Shown: positions 7,669-15,487, counted from the first letter of the stretch. The stretch is DNA of 22,779 nt from Bacillota bacterium (GCA_012521315.1 JAAYMP010000196.1:1-22779); one strand, 5' to 3'. Numbers and translations are program-made. The notes: a model not told the origin generated them from the letters alone.

Positions 7669-7917
7669 ATGATGAAATCCACCGGAATCGTACGAAAGGT
7701 AGACGAATTAGGACGCGTTGTTATTCCCATCGAACTACGGCGCACTCTTCGCATTGAAGAAAAAGATGCTTTAGAGATTTACGTCGACGGGGAAAGGATC
7801 ATCCTCAAGAAATATGAACCGGCCTGTATCTTCTGCGGAAATGCCGATAATGTACGGAATTTCAAGGAAAAAAACATCTGCCAAAATTGTTTGGATGCCA
7901 TGAAAGACGTATCTTAA
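7669..7917 (+). CDS. abrB: AbrB family transition-state regulator with C-terminal Cys motif
   Basis: An 82-residue DNA-binding regulator. Residues 2-50 match the AbrB swapped-hairpin domain closely: STGIVRKVDELGRVVIPIEL, then RRTL, EKDALEIYVDGE and IILKKY. AbrB-type proteins repress stationary-phase and sporulation-linked genes in Firmicutes. Instead of the Bacillus C-terminal dimerisation tail, it ends in CIFCG...CQNC, two CxxC pairs that look like a small zinc ribbon, a form seen in clostridial AbrB proteins. The start is ATG 7669, 9 bases after GGAGG (7655-7659). The second ATG at 7672 is equally possible for the protein. Its own promoter and terminator make it monocistronic. Its place next to metG and rsmI matches the Bacillus neighbourhood. 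Confidence 0.95.
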   Translation: MMKSTGIVRKVDELGRVVIPIELRRTLRIEEKDALEIYVDGERIILKKYEPACIFCGNADNVRNFKEKNICQNCLDAMKDVS

Positions 7918-7973
7918 CGCCATCCGGTTCCATAACCTTCTGGTTGGAGGTTGGTCTTCAGATCTTCGGAAAA

Positions 7974-8003
7974 CAAAGGGGAGTTAATCCCCTTTTCTTT
8001 TTT
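7974..8003 (+). terminator. Terminator of abrB, overlapping the rsmI 3' end
   Basis: AAAGGGG (7975-7981) pairs with CCCCTTT (7989-7995) over a 7-base loop, with a T-rich tract to 8003. The rsmI stop codon TAA (7986-7984, minus strand) lies inside the loop. The opposite side has only a short T/G run, so termination from the rsmI side would be weaker. Confidence 0.8.
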
Positions 8004-8880
8004 GGTAGTACTGATAAAGGGCACTGCGGGAAAGATTCTCCCGCCGGGCAATCTCCCGAATTACCGCGGAGGCTTTCTCCCCGGTGCGGCAGCGCTCCTC
8101 AATCTCCTGGCAAAAGCAATCATAATCGACCACGGACGGCTCCTCCTCCCCAGTTTCCGGCGACCGCCCCGCCAGGACCAGCGTAAACTCGCCTCTCACG
8201 TCCCGGGCCGACCAGACCCGGACCGCCTCCGCCAGCGTCCCCCGCCAAAACTCTTCGAATTTTTTCGTTAATTCGCGGGCAATCACCACCGGCCGCCCCG
8301 GACCAAGCTGCTGGGCAAGAAGCTCGAGGGTTTCGACTAAACGGTGGGGAGCTTCATAAAGGACGATTGTCCGTTCTTCTTGGGCCAAAGCAGCTAAACG
8401 GGCTTTTTTCTCCTTTGGTTTCCGGGGCAAGAAACCTTCGAAGACAAACCGCGCGGTAGGTAAACCGGAAGCCACCAGCGCCGCCAGGCAAGCCGAGACC
8501 CCTGGCACCGGGACGACCCGCACGCCGGAGGCCACCGCTTTGGCCACCAAAACAGTACCCGGATCGGAAAGCCCCGGCGTCCCCGCATCGCTGACCAGCG
8601 CGATCTTTGCCCCGTTCTTCAGGTACTCCAGCAGCAGCGCCGCCCTTTCCTGTTCCTTCTCCCGGTAATAACTGACGATCCGCTGTTGGATACCGAGGTG
8701 GGCCAGGAGTTTCCTGGCCTGCCGGGTATCTTCGGCGGCAATCAGATCCACTTCCTTTAAGATCCGGGCCGCCCGGGTGGTTAAATCCTCCAGATTGCCA
8801 ATGGGCGTGGTTACCAAGTATAAGCTCCCGGCCGCCGGTTCACCTTGCGTTTGATTACCCGCCCTCAATTCCTCATTCAT
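7984..8880 (-). CDS. rsmI: 16S rRNA (cytidine-2'-O)-methyltransferase RsmI
   Basis: Adds the 2'-O-methyl group to the cytidine at 16S position 1402 (E. coli numbering). The 298-residue length is typical. Tetrapyrrole-methylase-fold motifs are clear: LYLVTTPIGNLEDLT near the start, AEDTRQARKLL, SDAGTPGLSDPG, PVPGVSA, YEAPHRL, and RELTKKFEEFWRG. The tail REIARRENLSRSALYQYYQK is the small helical C-terminal domain. The first 17 residues (Gly/Gln/Glu-rich) are a non-conserved extension. The start is ATG 8880, with GAGG 10 bases upstream. The gene converges with abrB and ends inside abrB's terminator loop. In Bacillus rsmI also neighbours abrB, there in the opposite arrangement. Confidence 0.96.
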   Translation of the reverse strand: MNEELRAGNQTQGEPAAGSLYLVTTPIGNLEDLTTRAARILKEVDLIAAEDTRQARKLLAHLGIQQRIVSYYREKEQERAALLLEYLKNGAKIALVSDAGTPGLSDPGTVLVAKAVASGVRVVPVPGVSACLAALVASGLPTARFVFEGFLPRKPKEKKARLAALAQEERTIVLYEAPHRLVETLELLAQQLGPGRPVVIARELTKKFEEFWRGTLAEAVRVWSARDVRGEFTLVLAGRSPETGEEEPSVVDYDCFCQEIEERCRTGEKASAVIREIARRENLSRSALYQYYQKRKGD

Positions 8881-8968
8881 CTTCCCGCTTCCTCATTCCT
8901 TGCCCGCCACCGGCTCCATTTGGGGTTACGGTGCTTTTCCCAGCTCAACGGCGGACTTTACCGCCGGC

Positions 8969-9466
8969 TTACGCCTGTTGGCGCCACCACCGTTCCTGAA
9001 GAAAGATGAGGGCAAAAAAGGGGACATAAAAAAGGCTGGCTTTTAAAGTATTCCATTGGTGATAACGGATGAGTCCCCACTGCACAAAGAGCCATTCGCC
9101 CAAAGCGTTGGCCCCCATCCAAAAAAACCAGATTAACCAGGTCCAACGGGGATACCGTTTCGACAGATAAACGGCAAACCCCCCTTGCGGGGGGGCAATC
9201 CCCAAATCCGACCAGAGACTCAAACCGCCGGTCGTCGGTCCGATGTATTCCCATTGGCCAAGGGTGACCCCCAGCAGGTCGGTGATGGTCCCCAGTAATG
9301 CCGTAAAAATGAGGGTTGGGTATAAAGCCCGCCACTCCCGCCGCGGGACGGTAAGAAGAAAAAGGAGCCAAAGCCCAACCCCGACCAAACGGTAAGCCAG
9401 AAGGATCCCTCCTCCGATCCGCCGTTTCAGACCCCCGGCCCCCACCACGCCCCGGCCAAAACCCAC
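8969..9466 (-). CDS. Small multi-pass membrane protein, CBO0543-like
   Basis: A 165-residue protein with about four hydrophobic segments (roughly LVGVGLWLLFLL, YPTLIFTALLGTITDLLG, WTWLIWFFWMGANALG and ASLFYVPFFALIFL). The pattern of a basic loop plus YPT and a final YPFF-type helix resembles the clostridial CBO0543 family, whose function is unknown. The assignment is tentative. The GTG at 9466 lies 6 bases after the stop of the secreted-protein gene, suggesting coupling, but it has no ribosome binding site. An unusual alternative is CTG 9400, which has GGAGGAGG 7 bases upstream and would remove the first 22 residues (a Gly/Arg-rich stretch that does not look like a membrane protein start). 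A TTG at 9388 is also in frame. Confidence 0.65.
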   Translation of the reverse strand: MGFGRGVVGAGGLKRRIGGGILLAYRLVGVGLWLLFLLTVPRREWRALYPTLIFTALLGTITDLLGVTLGQWEYIGPTTGGLSLWSDLGIAPPQGGFAVYLSKRYPRWTWLIWFFWMGANALGEWLFVQWGLIRYHQWNTLKASLFYVPFFALIFLQERWWRQQA

Positions 9467-9472
9467 TGGCGG

Positions 9473-11584
9473 TTAGGGTTGGTCTGTTCCGGCCGGCTGT
9501 CCCGCCCCCGGAGGAAAGACCATATATGCGGGGCGCAAAAAGTCGGTCCGCCGTGCGGGAAGGGTCTCCAAAAAGGCACTGAAACGGGGAACATGATTTC
9601 TTTGTTGGTAACTAAAGCGCCCGTTCCGCCATTCAAACCCATAAACGGTTCCTTCCTCATTATTCTGTCCTTCCCGCGCAAATCCATAGAGCCAAAGTTC
9701 ACCATTGACTGAGATGAGCTGCAGGTCGTCGTAGACCAGATCAATCTCGTGGGCGCGTTTCCAAGCCGGTCCTTGTTTGGTATAGATCTCCAGCCGCAGT
9801 TTGCGGCCTCTGGTTTTCAGGTCGTACTCCCGTTGGAGAAAAACGATCTCCGTCTCCCGGCCTTCCAAAATATCGGCAAGGTAAACCCCACTGGCCGGCT
9901 CCCCGTCGCCTAGGTTGGAAAAGACCGGACCAAGCTCCTGCAGTTGTAACCACCCGTTCTCCTGGCGCAAGAGGCCGACCCGGTATTCGGGCCACCCCCA
10001 AAGGTTGTCGTCGGTCCGCATTAACAGTAAGGCCTCTTCTTTCCCGTCACGGTCCAGATCCCGCACCACCCAGTGGTGGATCCGGAAAGGCGTCATGTAC
10101 TTAAAAATATATTCCACCAGTGGCCCGGAGAAATTGGCTTCGGGCAAACGGTTGACAAAAGGATCAACCTTCTCATGGAAGGTCGCCAAGAGCAGATATT
10201 CATAACCGCCGGTCGACCAGACCGGCTCTTCGATATGGTAATACCCTTCTTTATAACCCCTGGTCGTCAGGACTTCTTCCCCGGAGGGCACAAAAGCCCC
10301 GAATTCGCGGTAGGCCCCTTCCGGGTGGGCCGTATAGACCTTTGTCTTCAGCAACCCGGTTCCCTTATCCAAATCGGCGGTGATCACCTGATAGCTTAGG
10401 GTCCGGTTCTCATATTTCTCTAGAAACTGCAGGTGCCAATTGGCATTGAAGACAGCCGCTTCCTCCATATAAAGGCCGTTGTTGTTCAAAATGGTCAGTT
10501 TCAAGGAGGGCAGTTCCGGGCCGTTACCTAAAAACGCCAGATGGTTCAGGCCTTTACCCGGTAAAATATAGAGCGATTTATACAAGTACCCTTCCTGGTC
10601 GCGCGCCCGCCCGTAAGCTTGAAAGGGCAGCGTGACCAACCGGTAACGACAACGTTCAAAATCCCAGTCGGCCATGGCGGCTTGGATCAAAATTTTGCTG
10701 GGGCTGGTGGCCGACGGAACCAGATAGGTAAAGACATATTCTTCGTCGATATCATCGTCCATGGCCTGCTCCAACTCCCACTCGAGCAGGTTCGCATTTC
10801 CCGGGAGCAAAGGCGTGATCGCCCGGACGCCGGAGGGGATCTCGGCCAGTTTGTTTAAGGCCTTGCCCCAGCACAAGGTGGTCCGCTCTTTTTTGGCCTC
10901 CGGCCCAAAAAGGACCGGGCGCTGCCGGGAGCGGGAAAAATGCCGGTAATCCTCCCGGGTCATTTGATAGACGTCCGTCCCGCCCTTTAATTGGTGGTCC
11001 CGCAGGTCCCACACCCGGCTGGTCACCGTCAGCAGGTCACTTTTGGCGTTGCCGGCAAGATAATTCACTTCATGGACGACAAATTGGCCTTCGTAGTCCA
11101 TAAACTGCAGATCATACTGACCGCGGGCGGTAAACACGGCAATAAAACAGTTATTCTTATACTTATGCATCGTTAACTCGGCCTGGGAAGAGCCCTCCGG
11201 TTGAAAGATGGTCCAGAACTCCAGGATCCCGTCGCCATCCAAGTCATCAAGCTGAAGGATGCGGTAGGAATAACCGGTATCGCCAAACTTCATCTTACCG
11301 CCAGTCTTGCTGCTCCCCTTCCCAAGGTTCACGTAGTAGACCTCTTGGTAACGCCCGTCAATCAAATCAAGCAAGGTGAGGGCAAAATTATCCTTCAGTG
11401 TATAAAGGACCAGGTATTCGCCGTCCGGATCCGGGTCCAACTCGGCCAGGGCGAAACACTGGATAATATTGGCGCCAAGGGGCAGATAATTCAGGAGATC
11501 GCTGTTGGCGTGCGCCGCAAGGGGGGAAAAGACCATTAGCAGGAGCGCACAACAAAAAAAGAAAGCACCCCGGGGTTTTCTCAT
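9473..11584 (-). CDS. Secreted FG-GAP/VCBS-like beta-propeller protein, function unknown
   Basis: A 703-residue protein exported through Sec: a basic N-terminus, a hydrophobic core at about 7-22, and a likely cleavage after AHA (residue 26). The mature part is rich in beta-strand patterns. It carries recurrent acidic loops of the FG-GAP/VCBS kind, D-x-D-x-D-G-x-x-E: ELDPDPDGEYLVL (48-60), DDLDGDGILEF (113-123), MDDDIDEEYVF (275-285) and RDLDRDGKEEALL (508-520), with weaker copies at about 403 and 570. Such loops bind calcium in beta-propellers. No catalytic domain, LPXTG or lipobox is visible. The start is ATG 11584, 10 bases after GGAGG. The upstream tyrS terminator means it needs its own promoter, which I could not identify with confidence. 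A membrane-protein gene follows after 6 bases. Confidence 0.75.
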   Translation of the reverse strand: MRKPRGAFFFCCALLLMVFSPLAAHANSDLLNYLPLGANIIQCFALAELDPDPDGEYLVLYTLKDNFALTLLDLIDGRYQEVYYVNLGKGSSKTGGKMKFGDTGYSYRILQLDDLDGDGILEFWTIFQPEGSSQAELTMHKYKNNCFIAVFTARGQYDLQFMDYEGQFVVHEVNYLAGNAKSDLLTVTSRVWDLRDHQLKGGTDVYQMTREDYRHFSRSRQRPVLFGPEAKKERTTLCWGKALNKLAEIPSGVRAITPLLPGNANLLEWELEQAMDDDIDEEYVFTYLVPSATSPSKILIQAAMADWDFERCRYRLVTLPFQAYGRARDQEGYLYKSLYILPGKGLNHLAFLGNGPELPSLKLTILNNNGLYMEEAAVFNANWHLQFLEKYENRTLSYQVITADLDKGTGLLKTKVYTAHPEGAYREFGAFVPSGEEVLTTRGYKEGYYHIEEPVWSTGGYEYLLLATFHEKVDPFVNRLPEANFSGPLVEYIFKYMTPFRIHHWVVRDLDRDGKEEALLLMRTDDNLWGWPEYRVGLLRQENGWLQLQELGPVFSNLGDGEPASGVYLADILEGRETEIVFLQREYDLKTRGRKLRLEIYTKQGPAWKRAHEIDLVYDDLQLISVNGELWLYGFAREGQNNEEGTVYGFEWRNGRFSYQQRNHVPRFSAFLETLPARRTDFLRPAYMVFPPGAGQPAGTDQP

Positions 11585-11646
11585 TAGCGTAATCCCTCCT
11601 TTCTTTTTTTATTCCACATCCTGTCGGAACATCCTTTTCTTCCCCC

Positions 11647-11674
11647 AAAAAATTAAGGGCCGGGCGGCCCTTAA
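11647..11674 (-). terminator. Terminator of tyrS
   Basis: TTAAGGGCC (11674-11666, minus strand) pairs perfectly with GGCCCTTAA (11661-11653) around a 4-base loop, followed by a T run at 11652-11647. The tyrS stop codon TAA (11673-11671) is inside the stem. Confidence 0.9.
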
Positions 11675-12900
11675 ATAAACTCCACTTTATGGAAGACTTT
11701 TTTCCCTTTTTGCAAAAGCAAACCGGACTCCTGGTAATCCTGGGGTTGAATTATCATGCCCACTTCAGTGACGGGTTTTTGGTTGAGCTGCAATCCTCCT
11801 TGGTCGATCAAGCGCCGGCCTTCCTTTTTGGAAGGGACCAACCCGGTCAGGACCAAAAGTTCAAGCAAGGGAATCCCGGCGGGGTAGGCCGCCCCTTCCA
11901 CTTTCGTCACGGGCACCGCCGCGCCTCCTTGGCCGCCCTCCGCAAAGAGACGCTCGGCCGTTTCTTGCGCCTTCCGGGCTTCTTCCTCGCCGTGGGCCAG
12001 CTTGGTCACTTCAAAGGCCAAGATCTTTTTGGCTTCGTTGATCTCCTGGTCGCGCAGCGCCCCCAACCTTCTCACCTCGTCCATCGGCAGGAAGGTAAAG
12101 CAGGCCAAAAAGCGTTCCACATCATCGTCGTGGGTGTTCCGCCAGTATTGATAGAAGTCAAAGGGCGAGGTCTTGTCCGGATCCAGCCAGACCGCACCGG
12201 CTTCGGTCTTGCCCATCTTCTTCCCGCTGGCCGTGGTCAACAGGGGCCAGGTCAGCCCGTAGGCTTCTTGCCCTTCCAAGCGCCGGATTAAGTCGGCGCC
12301 GGCCAGGATATTTGACCACTGGTCGTCGCCGCCCATCTGCAAGGTACAACCATATCTCCGGTGCAAAATCAGAAAGTCGTAGGCCTGGAGCAGCATGTAA
12401 TTAAACTCAATGAAGGAGAGCCCCCGCTCCAGGCGGGCCCGGAAGCACTCGGCGGTCAACATCCGGTTCACCGAAAACTGGGACCCGATCTCCCGCAGAA
12501 ACTCAATGTAATTTAGAGGAAGGATCCAATCGGCGTTATTGACCAGCAAAGCCCGGCCGCTGCCAAAATCCAGGTAGTTGCCGAGCTGTTTTTTGATCTG
12601 CGCCGCATTCCGGTTGATCACTTCAACGGAGAGCATCTGGCGTAGTTCGGTCCGGCCGCTCGGATCTCCGATCATGACCGTCCCGCCCCCCACCAACGCA
12701 ATCGGCCGGTGGCCTGCCCTTTGGAGGTGGGCCAGGCCCATGATCCCCATCAAGTGGCCCACATGGAGGCTGTCGGCCGTCGGGTCAAAACCCACATAGC
12801 CGGTGACCTTCCCGGACGCCAGAGCCCGGCGTAGCTCATCCTCATGCGTAACCTGCTTGAAAAAACCCCTTTCCTTCAAAAGGTCCAATGCGTTTGTCAA
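11671..12900 (-). CDS. tyrS: Tyrosyl-tRNA synthetase
   Basis: Charges tRNA-Tyr. The 409-residue protein shows class I motifs HVGH (46-49) and KMGKT (228-232), the latter the TyrRS form of KMSKS. The tyrosine-recognition stretch QMGGDDQWSN lies just before, at about 188-197. A C-terminal S4 RNA-binding domain occupies about 345-409, including GLVPSKKEGRRLIDQGGLQL. The start is the TTG at 12900 because GGGGAGG lies 8 bases upstream and the product then begins TNALDLLKERGF as expected. The frame stays open to 12999, but that stretch is the T-box terminator. It is a single-gene unit with T-box, promoter and terminator all recognisable. Confidence 0.97.
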   Translation of the reverse strand: MTNALDLLKERGFFKQVTHEDELRRALASGKVTGYVGFDPTADSLHVGHLMGIMGLAHLQRAGHRPIALVGGGTVMIGDPSGRTELRQMLSVEVINRNAAQIKKQLGNYLDFGSGRALLVNNADWILPLNYIEFLREIGSQFSVNRMLTAECFRARLERGLSFIEFNYMLLQAYDFLILHRRYGCTLQMGGDDQWSNILAGADLIRRLEGQEAYGLTWPLLTTASGKKMGKTEAGAVWLDPDKTSPFDFYQYWRNTHDDDVERFLACFTFLPMDEVRRLGALRDQEINEAKKILAFEVTKLAHGEEEARKAQETAERLFAEGGQGGAAVPVTKVEGAAYPAGIPLLELLVLTGLVPSKKEGRRLIDQGGLQLNQKPVTEVGMIIQPQDYQESGLLLQKGKKVFHKVEFI

Positions 12901-12917
12901 CCTTACTACCTCCCCGT

Positions 12918-12955
12918 AAAAATAAAAACTCCCGCCCCGTAAGGGACGAGAGTTT
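12918..12955 (-). terminator. Terminator of the tyrS T-box leader
   Basis: A 13-base-pair stem, AAACTCTCGTCCC (12955-12943) with GGGGCGGGAGTTT (12938-12926), has a 4-base loop and is followed by a TTTTTATTTTT-like tract ending near 12918. Confidence 0.9.
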
Positions 12956-13172
12956 GCTCGCGGTACCACCCTCATTGCCATTCCCGTAGAAACGGCCACT
13001 CATTGGTTAACGGCTGACGCCGGAAAACTCTACTAATGCCGGGGGCAGTTCAAGTTTTCGTTCTCCCGGGGGTAACTTCAGAAACGGTCGCACCGGTTTG
13101 CACCAACCACCGGCTCTCTGCCGCCGAAACCGGTTCCTACTTCACCCGATCCTCGAAGGACTTATGGAATTT
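12918..13172 (-). promoter_or_regulatory. Tyrosine T-box leader controlling tyrS
   Basis: The T-box sequence GGGTGGTACCGCG is at 12971-12959. Stem I contains the usual AGAGAGCCGGTGGTTGGTG element (about 13119-13101). GAAGT-TAC-CCCCGGGAG follows, giving the specifier UAC (Tyr) at 13074-13072. This agrees with the downstream gene. Uncharged tRNA-Tyr would permit readthrough of the terminator at 12918-12955. Confidence 0.95.
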
Positions 13173-13178
13173 GCCCTT

Positions 13179-13207
13179 ATCTTATCATGCCGTTTTTTCT
13201 TTGTCAA
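13179..13207 (-). promoter_or_regulatory. Promoter of the tyrS leader
   Basis: TTGACA (13207-13202), a 17-base spacer and TAAGAT (13184-13179) on the minus strand, with the T-box RNA starting just downstream. Confidence 0.75.
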
Positions 13208-13260
13208 TTGCCGGAAACAATAGGCCAAAACTTTCCTGCCATAACCGCCGCTTAGCATGT

Positions 13261-14277
13261 CTATTTCTGGTAGATCGCCGCGGTGCTCTCCCCGTAACAA
13301 TCCCTTGCCTCGCAGACCTGGTTTTTGCCGCTCTTTTTCGCCAAGGCATTGGCTTCTTCCGCCTTCCGGAGCAGATCTTCCAGATTCTTTCCATCCTCGG
13401 GGAAGCTGGCTACCCCCACCGAAATCGTAATCGGGAAGAGCCAGTCCCGCGTGGTCTCTTCGACCAGTAACCGCAGGCGTTCGCCAACACGAAGGGCTTC
13501 CTGGCGGTCGGCACCGGGGAGGACAATTAAAAACTCATCCCCCGAAAACCAGCGGGCCAGAAAATCTCCCCGCCGCAACTGGCTGGCTAGAATCTCCCCG
13601 AGTCTTCTGATCATGTGGTTACCCTTCTGGTAGCTAATGTCGTTATACTGTCGAAGGTTGTCCCCGTCCACAAAGAGGATGCTAAACGGGGCGTGCTCCT
13701 TAAGGGATTTATTGAGCTTTTCACCGAGGACCGTCCGGGCAGCCCGGTGGTTGGGTAAACCGGAGATATCATCGGACAGGGCCAGGTTTTGCGCTTGAAC
13801 AAGCAGCAAATAACTTTCGGCAATGTGCGGTACCAAAGTGGAGAGCAGTTCTTCCACCGTCCCCGCACCCTCCTCCGTGCTTTCCGGATCCGGTAAAAAA
13901 TGATGAAAAACCAGATGTAAAAAGGGCGCCAGTTCCCTTTCACCCGAACCGTAGGCGATCACTTTAGTCCGCAAACCGGGAACAGAATCGCCGTTCGCCG
14001 CCACCCGTTGGCCGTAAACGGCCCGTAACCGACCGGTAACCAACTGCGCCTGCCTGGTCGCCATCCCCGGATATAACAATAATAACTGATCGTCGGTCAG
14101 CCGGACCGGAATGATCTTCAGCTTCTTCCTTTGCCCCTTCAATTCCAGCGTTAAATCGGTAAGTGCTTCCTTCAGCTTTGGGAACAATTCTCCGGACAGA
14201 CCCTGTTGCTTGGCGAGCCGTAGAAAGACAAGGGCACCCTGATCGCCATGGCGTTTTTCTTTTACCGCCTTCATCAA
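13261..14277 (-). CDS. Tandem GGDEF protein: degenerate N-terminal and SGDEF C-terminal domain
   Basis: At least 338 residues, soluble. The C-terminal GGDEF domain (about 168-330) starts with DDISGLPNHRAA. It continues with ILFVDGDNLRQYND (first metal aspartate), carries SGDEF (245-249) instead of GGDEF, and keeps RRGD (235-238) near the inhibitory-site position, one residue farther away than usual. SGDEF variants can be active, so c-di-GMP synthesis is possible. The N-terminal half (1-125) looks like a second GGDEF fold with all catalytic motifs lost. TTG 14277/ATG 14274 are the only normal starts, but neither has a ribosome binding site. The same frame is open upstream to 14382 and encodes DPQTGFLN (14310-14287), the opening motif of a GGDEF domain, so the true protein probably starts earlier, perhaps at ATT 14337. 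Confidence 0.8.
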   Translation of the reverse strand: MMKAVKEKRHGDQGALVFLRLAKQQGLSGELFPKLKEALTDLTLELKGQRKKLKIIPVRLTDDQLLLLYPGMATRQAQLVTGRLRAVYGQRVAANGDSVPGLRTKVIAYGSGERELAPFLHLVFHHFLPDPESTEEGAGTVEELLSTLVPHIAESYLLLVQAQNLALSDDISGLPNHRAARTVLGEKLNKSLKEHAPFSILFVDGDNLRQYNDISYQKGNHMIRRLGEILASQLRRGDFLARWFSGDEFLIVLPGADRQEALRVGERLRLLVEETTRDWLFPITISVGVASFPEDGKNLEDLLRKAEEANALAKKSGKNQVCEARDCYGESTAAIYQK

Positions 14278-14409
14278 CCCGAAAAGGTTTAAAAATCCGG
14301 TTTGCGGATCGCAATAAAACCTTGGTTTGAAAAGAATGGGTACCGTCCCCTTTACCTGGATAATAACGCGAAAAGAAGCATTTCATATTTATTAGTTTAC
14401 ATAGTATAA

Positions 14410-14438
14410 AGTATATCCAATTGTTGCTAATTTGTCAA
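14410..14438 (-). promoter_or_regulatory. Promoter of the tandem GGDEF gene
   Basis: TTGACA (14438-14433), a 17-base spacer and TATACT (14415-14410) on the minus strand. The predicted RNA start near 14403 lies before the extended reading frame, so it is compatible with a start upstream of 14277. Confidence 0.8.
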
Positions 14439-14521
14439 GAGAAATCTAGATTTTCCCGTAATCTTGAATAACCAGGATCTGGAATGTAATCGGTAATTCT
14501 TTCCCTTGAAAACAGGCCTTT

Positions 14522-15010
14522 TCAATCGCTCCACCATTCTTCCGCCGCCGGGGACCGCCTTGACCAGGGTGGTTCCTCACCCGCCGCCGTAAAATCCGGG
14601 CGGGCGCGGTCAAAAAAAACCAGGCCGCCAACGGGAATAAGCACCAGCAGCAAGCCAAGGGCGGCGTTGATGGTCATGCGCATCCGGGCGCCCAGGTCAA
14701 CCACGGACGGCAGAAGGGGGAAGAGGAGATTAAGTCCGACCAGCGCCAATCCCCCGATACAAAGGAGGAAGACCCAAAAAGTCTGCACCGAATACCAGGC
14801 CCACGGCCGGCCGGCCAAAAGGCCCACGCCGGTGACCAGAAGCCAACCGGCAAAAGGTAGATAAAACACGGGAAAGAAGGGAAAACCAAAGGCGAAAAAG
14901 AAAGTTGCCCACTCCCGCGCCCAAAAATATCCGTAGACCGGAACGAATAGCCCGCCTGCCCCACCGAGCAGCATGAACAGACCACAGATGATGATGATCG
15001 CCTTCCGCAT
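14522..15010 (-). CDS. Small four-helix membrane protein, unknown function
   Basis: I do not recognise this 162-residue protein. It has about four strongly hydrophobic segments: IIIICGLFMLLGGAGGLFV at the N-terminus, FGFPFFPVFYLPFAGWLLVTG, FWVFLLCIGGLALVGLNLLF and LGLLLVLIPVGGLVFF. A short charged, Trp-rich tail (PPWSRRSPAAEEWWSD) is probably cytoplasmic. No enzymatic or transport motif is visible. The start is ATG 15010, with AAAGGA 10 bases upstream. Two TTG codons (15013, 15016) are in frame just before it. It is divergent from the phasin-like gene, and no terminator is seen before the GGDEF gene's promoter. Confidence 0.65.
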   Translation of the reverse strand: MRKAIIIICGLFMLLGGAGGLFVPVYGYFWAREWATFFFAFGFPFFPVFYLPFAGWLLVTGVGLLAGRPWAWYSVQTFWVFLLCIGGLALVGLNLLFPLLPSVVDLGARMRMTINAALGLLLVLIPVGGLVFFDRARPDFTAAGEEPPWSRRSPAAEEWWSD

Positions 15011-15132
15011 CAACAATCATTCCTTTCTGCCGTGTTGCCGTGTTATGGTTTAATTCGCTTTTTTCCCGCCGGTTCCTGTCTTCCCTTCCCCTTCGGAAAG
15101 GTGCGCCAATGATAATTTTGATCTGAACCGCT

Positions 15133-15138
15133 TATAAT
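15133..15138 (+). promoter_or_regulatory. Possible -10 element of the phasin-like gene
   Basis: A perfect TATAAT lies about 12 bases before the ribosome binding site GGAGG of the downstream gene. No good -35 hexamer is at the right distance, so this is a weak call. Confidence 0.4.
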
Positions 15139-15160
15139 ATGGAAAGAAAGGAGGGACCCG

Positions 15161-15487
15161 ATGAAAAGTTTGCTCGAGAAATCGTTGGTTTTAGGGTTGG
15201 GTACCTTTTCGCTAACCCGGGAAAAAGCGGAGAAGTTCCTCCGTGACTTGGAGGAACGCGGCGAGGTTACCGCAACCGAAGGAAAAAGAATCCTCAATGA
15301 GCTCATGGAAAAAGGCGAACAGGAAAAAAAAGCACTCCAGGAGACAATCCAGCAAACGGTCGGCGAAATCATGAAAAACCTCGGCTACATCAGAAAGGAT
15401 GAATACACCGCTTTAGAAGAACGGGTTAAAGAGCTGGAAGCACGTTTAAACGGTACGCGGGCGGCGGACGAAACCACCATCGTATAA
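15161..15487 (+). CDS. Phasin-like coiled-coil protein
   Basis: A 108-residue, highly charged helical protein resembling the small phasin-superfamily/PhaF-like proteins common in Clostridia. The pattern is a short hydrophobic N-terminus (LLEKSLVLGLGTFSLTREKA), then a helix with ERGEVTATEGKRILNEL, then a leucine-heptad tail (YTALEERVKELEARL). In well-studied bacteria phasins coat polyhydroxyalkanoate granules, but no such genes are in the window and the role here is unknown. The start is ATG 15161, 6 bases after GGAGG. A hairpin at 15466-15498, with GGACGAAACC pairing GGTTCGTCC, encloses the stop codon but has no adjacent T run. Confidence 0.75.
   Translation: MKSLLEKSLVLGLGTFSLTREKAEKFLRDLEERGEVTATEGKRILNELMEKGEQEKKALQETIQQTVGEIMKNLGYIRKDEYTALEERVKELEARLNGTRAADETTIV

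Noticed and set aside
12901..12999. N-terminal extension of tyrS
   Set aside because: It overlaps the T-box sequence and terminator. The TTG at 12900 has a good ribosome binding site.
13964..14386. 140-codon minus-strand frame starting at ATG 14386
   Set aside because: As a separate gene it has no ribosome binding site and becomes Arg/Ser-rich nonsense within the GGDEF coding region. It is kept only as a possible frameshifted start for that gene.
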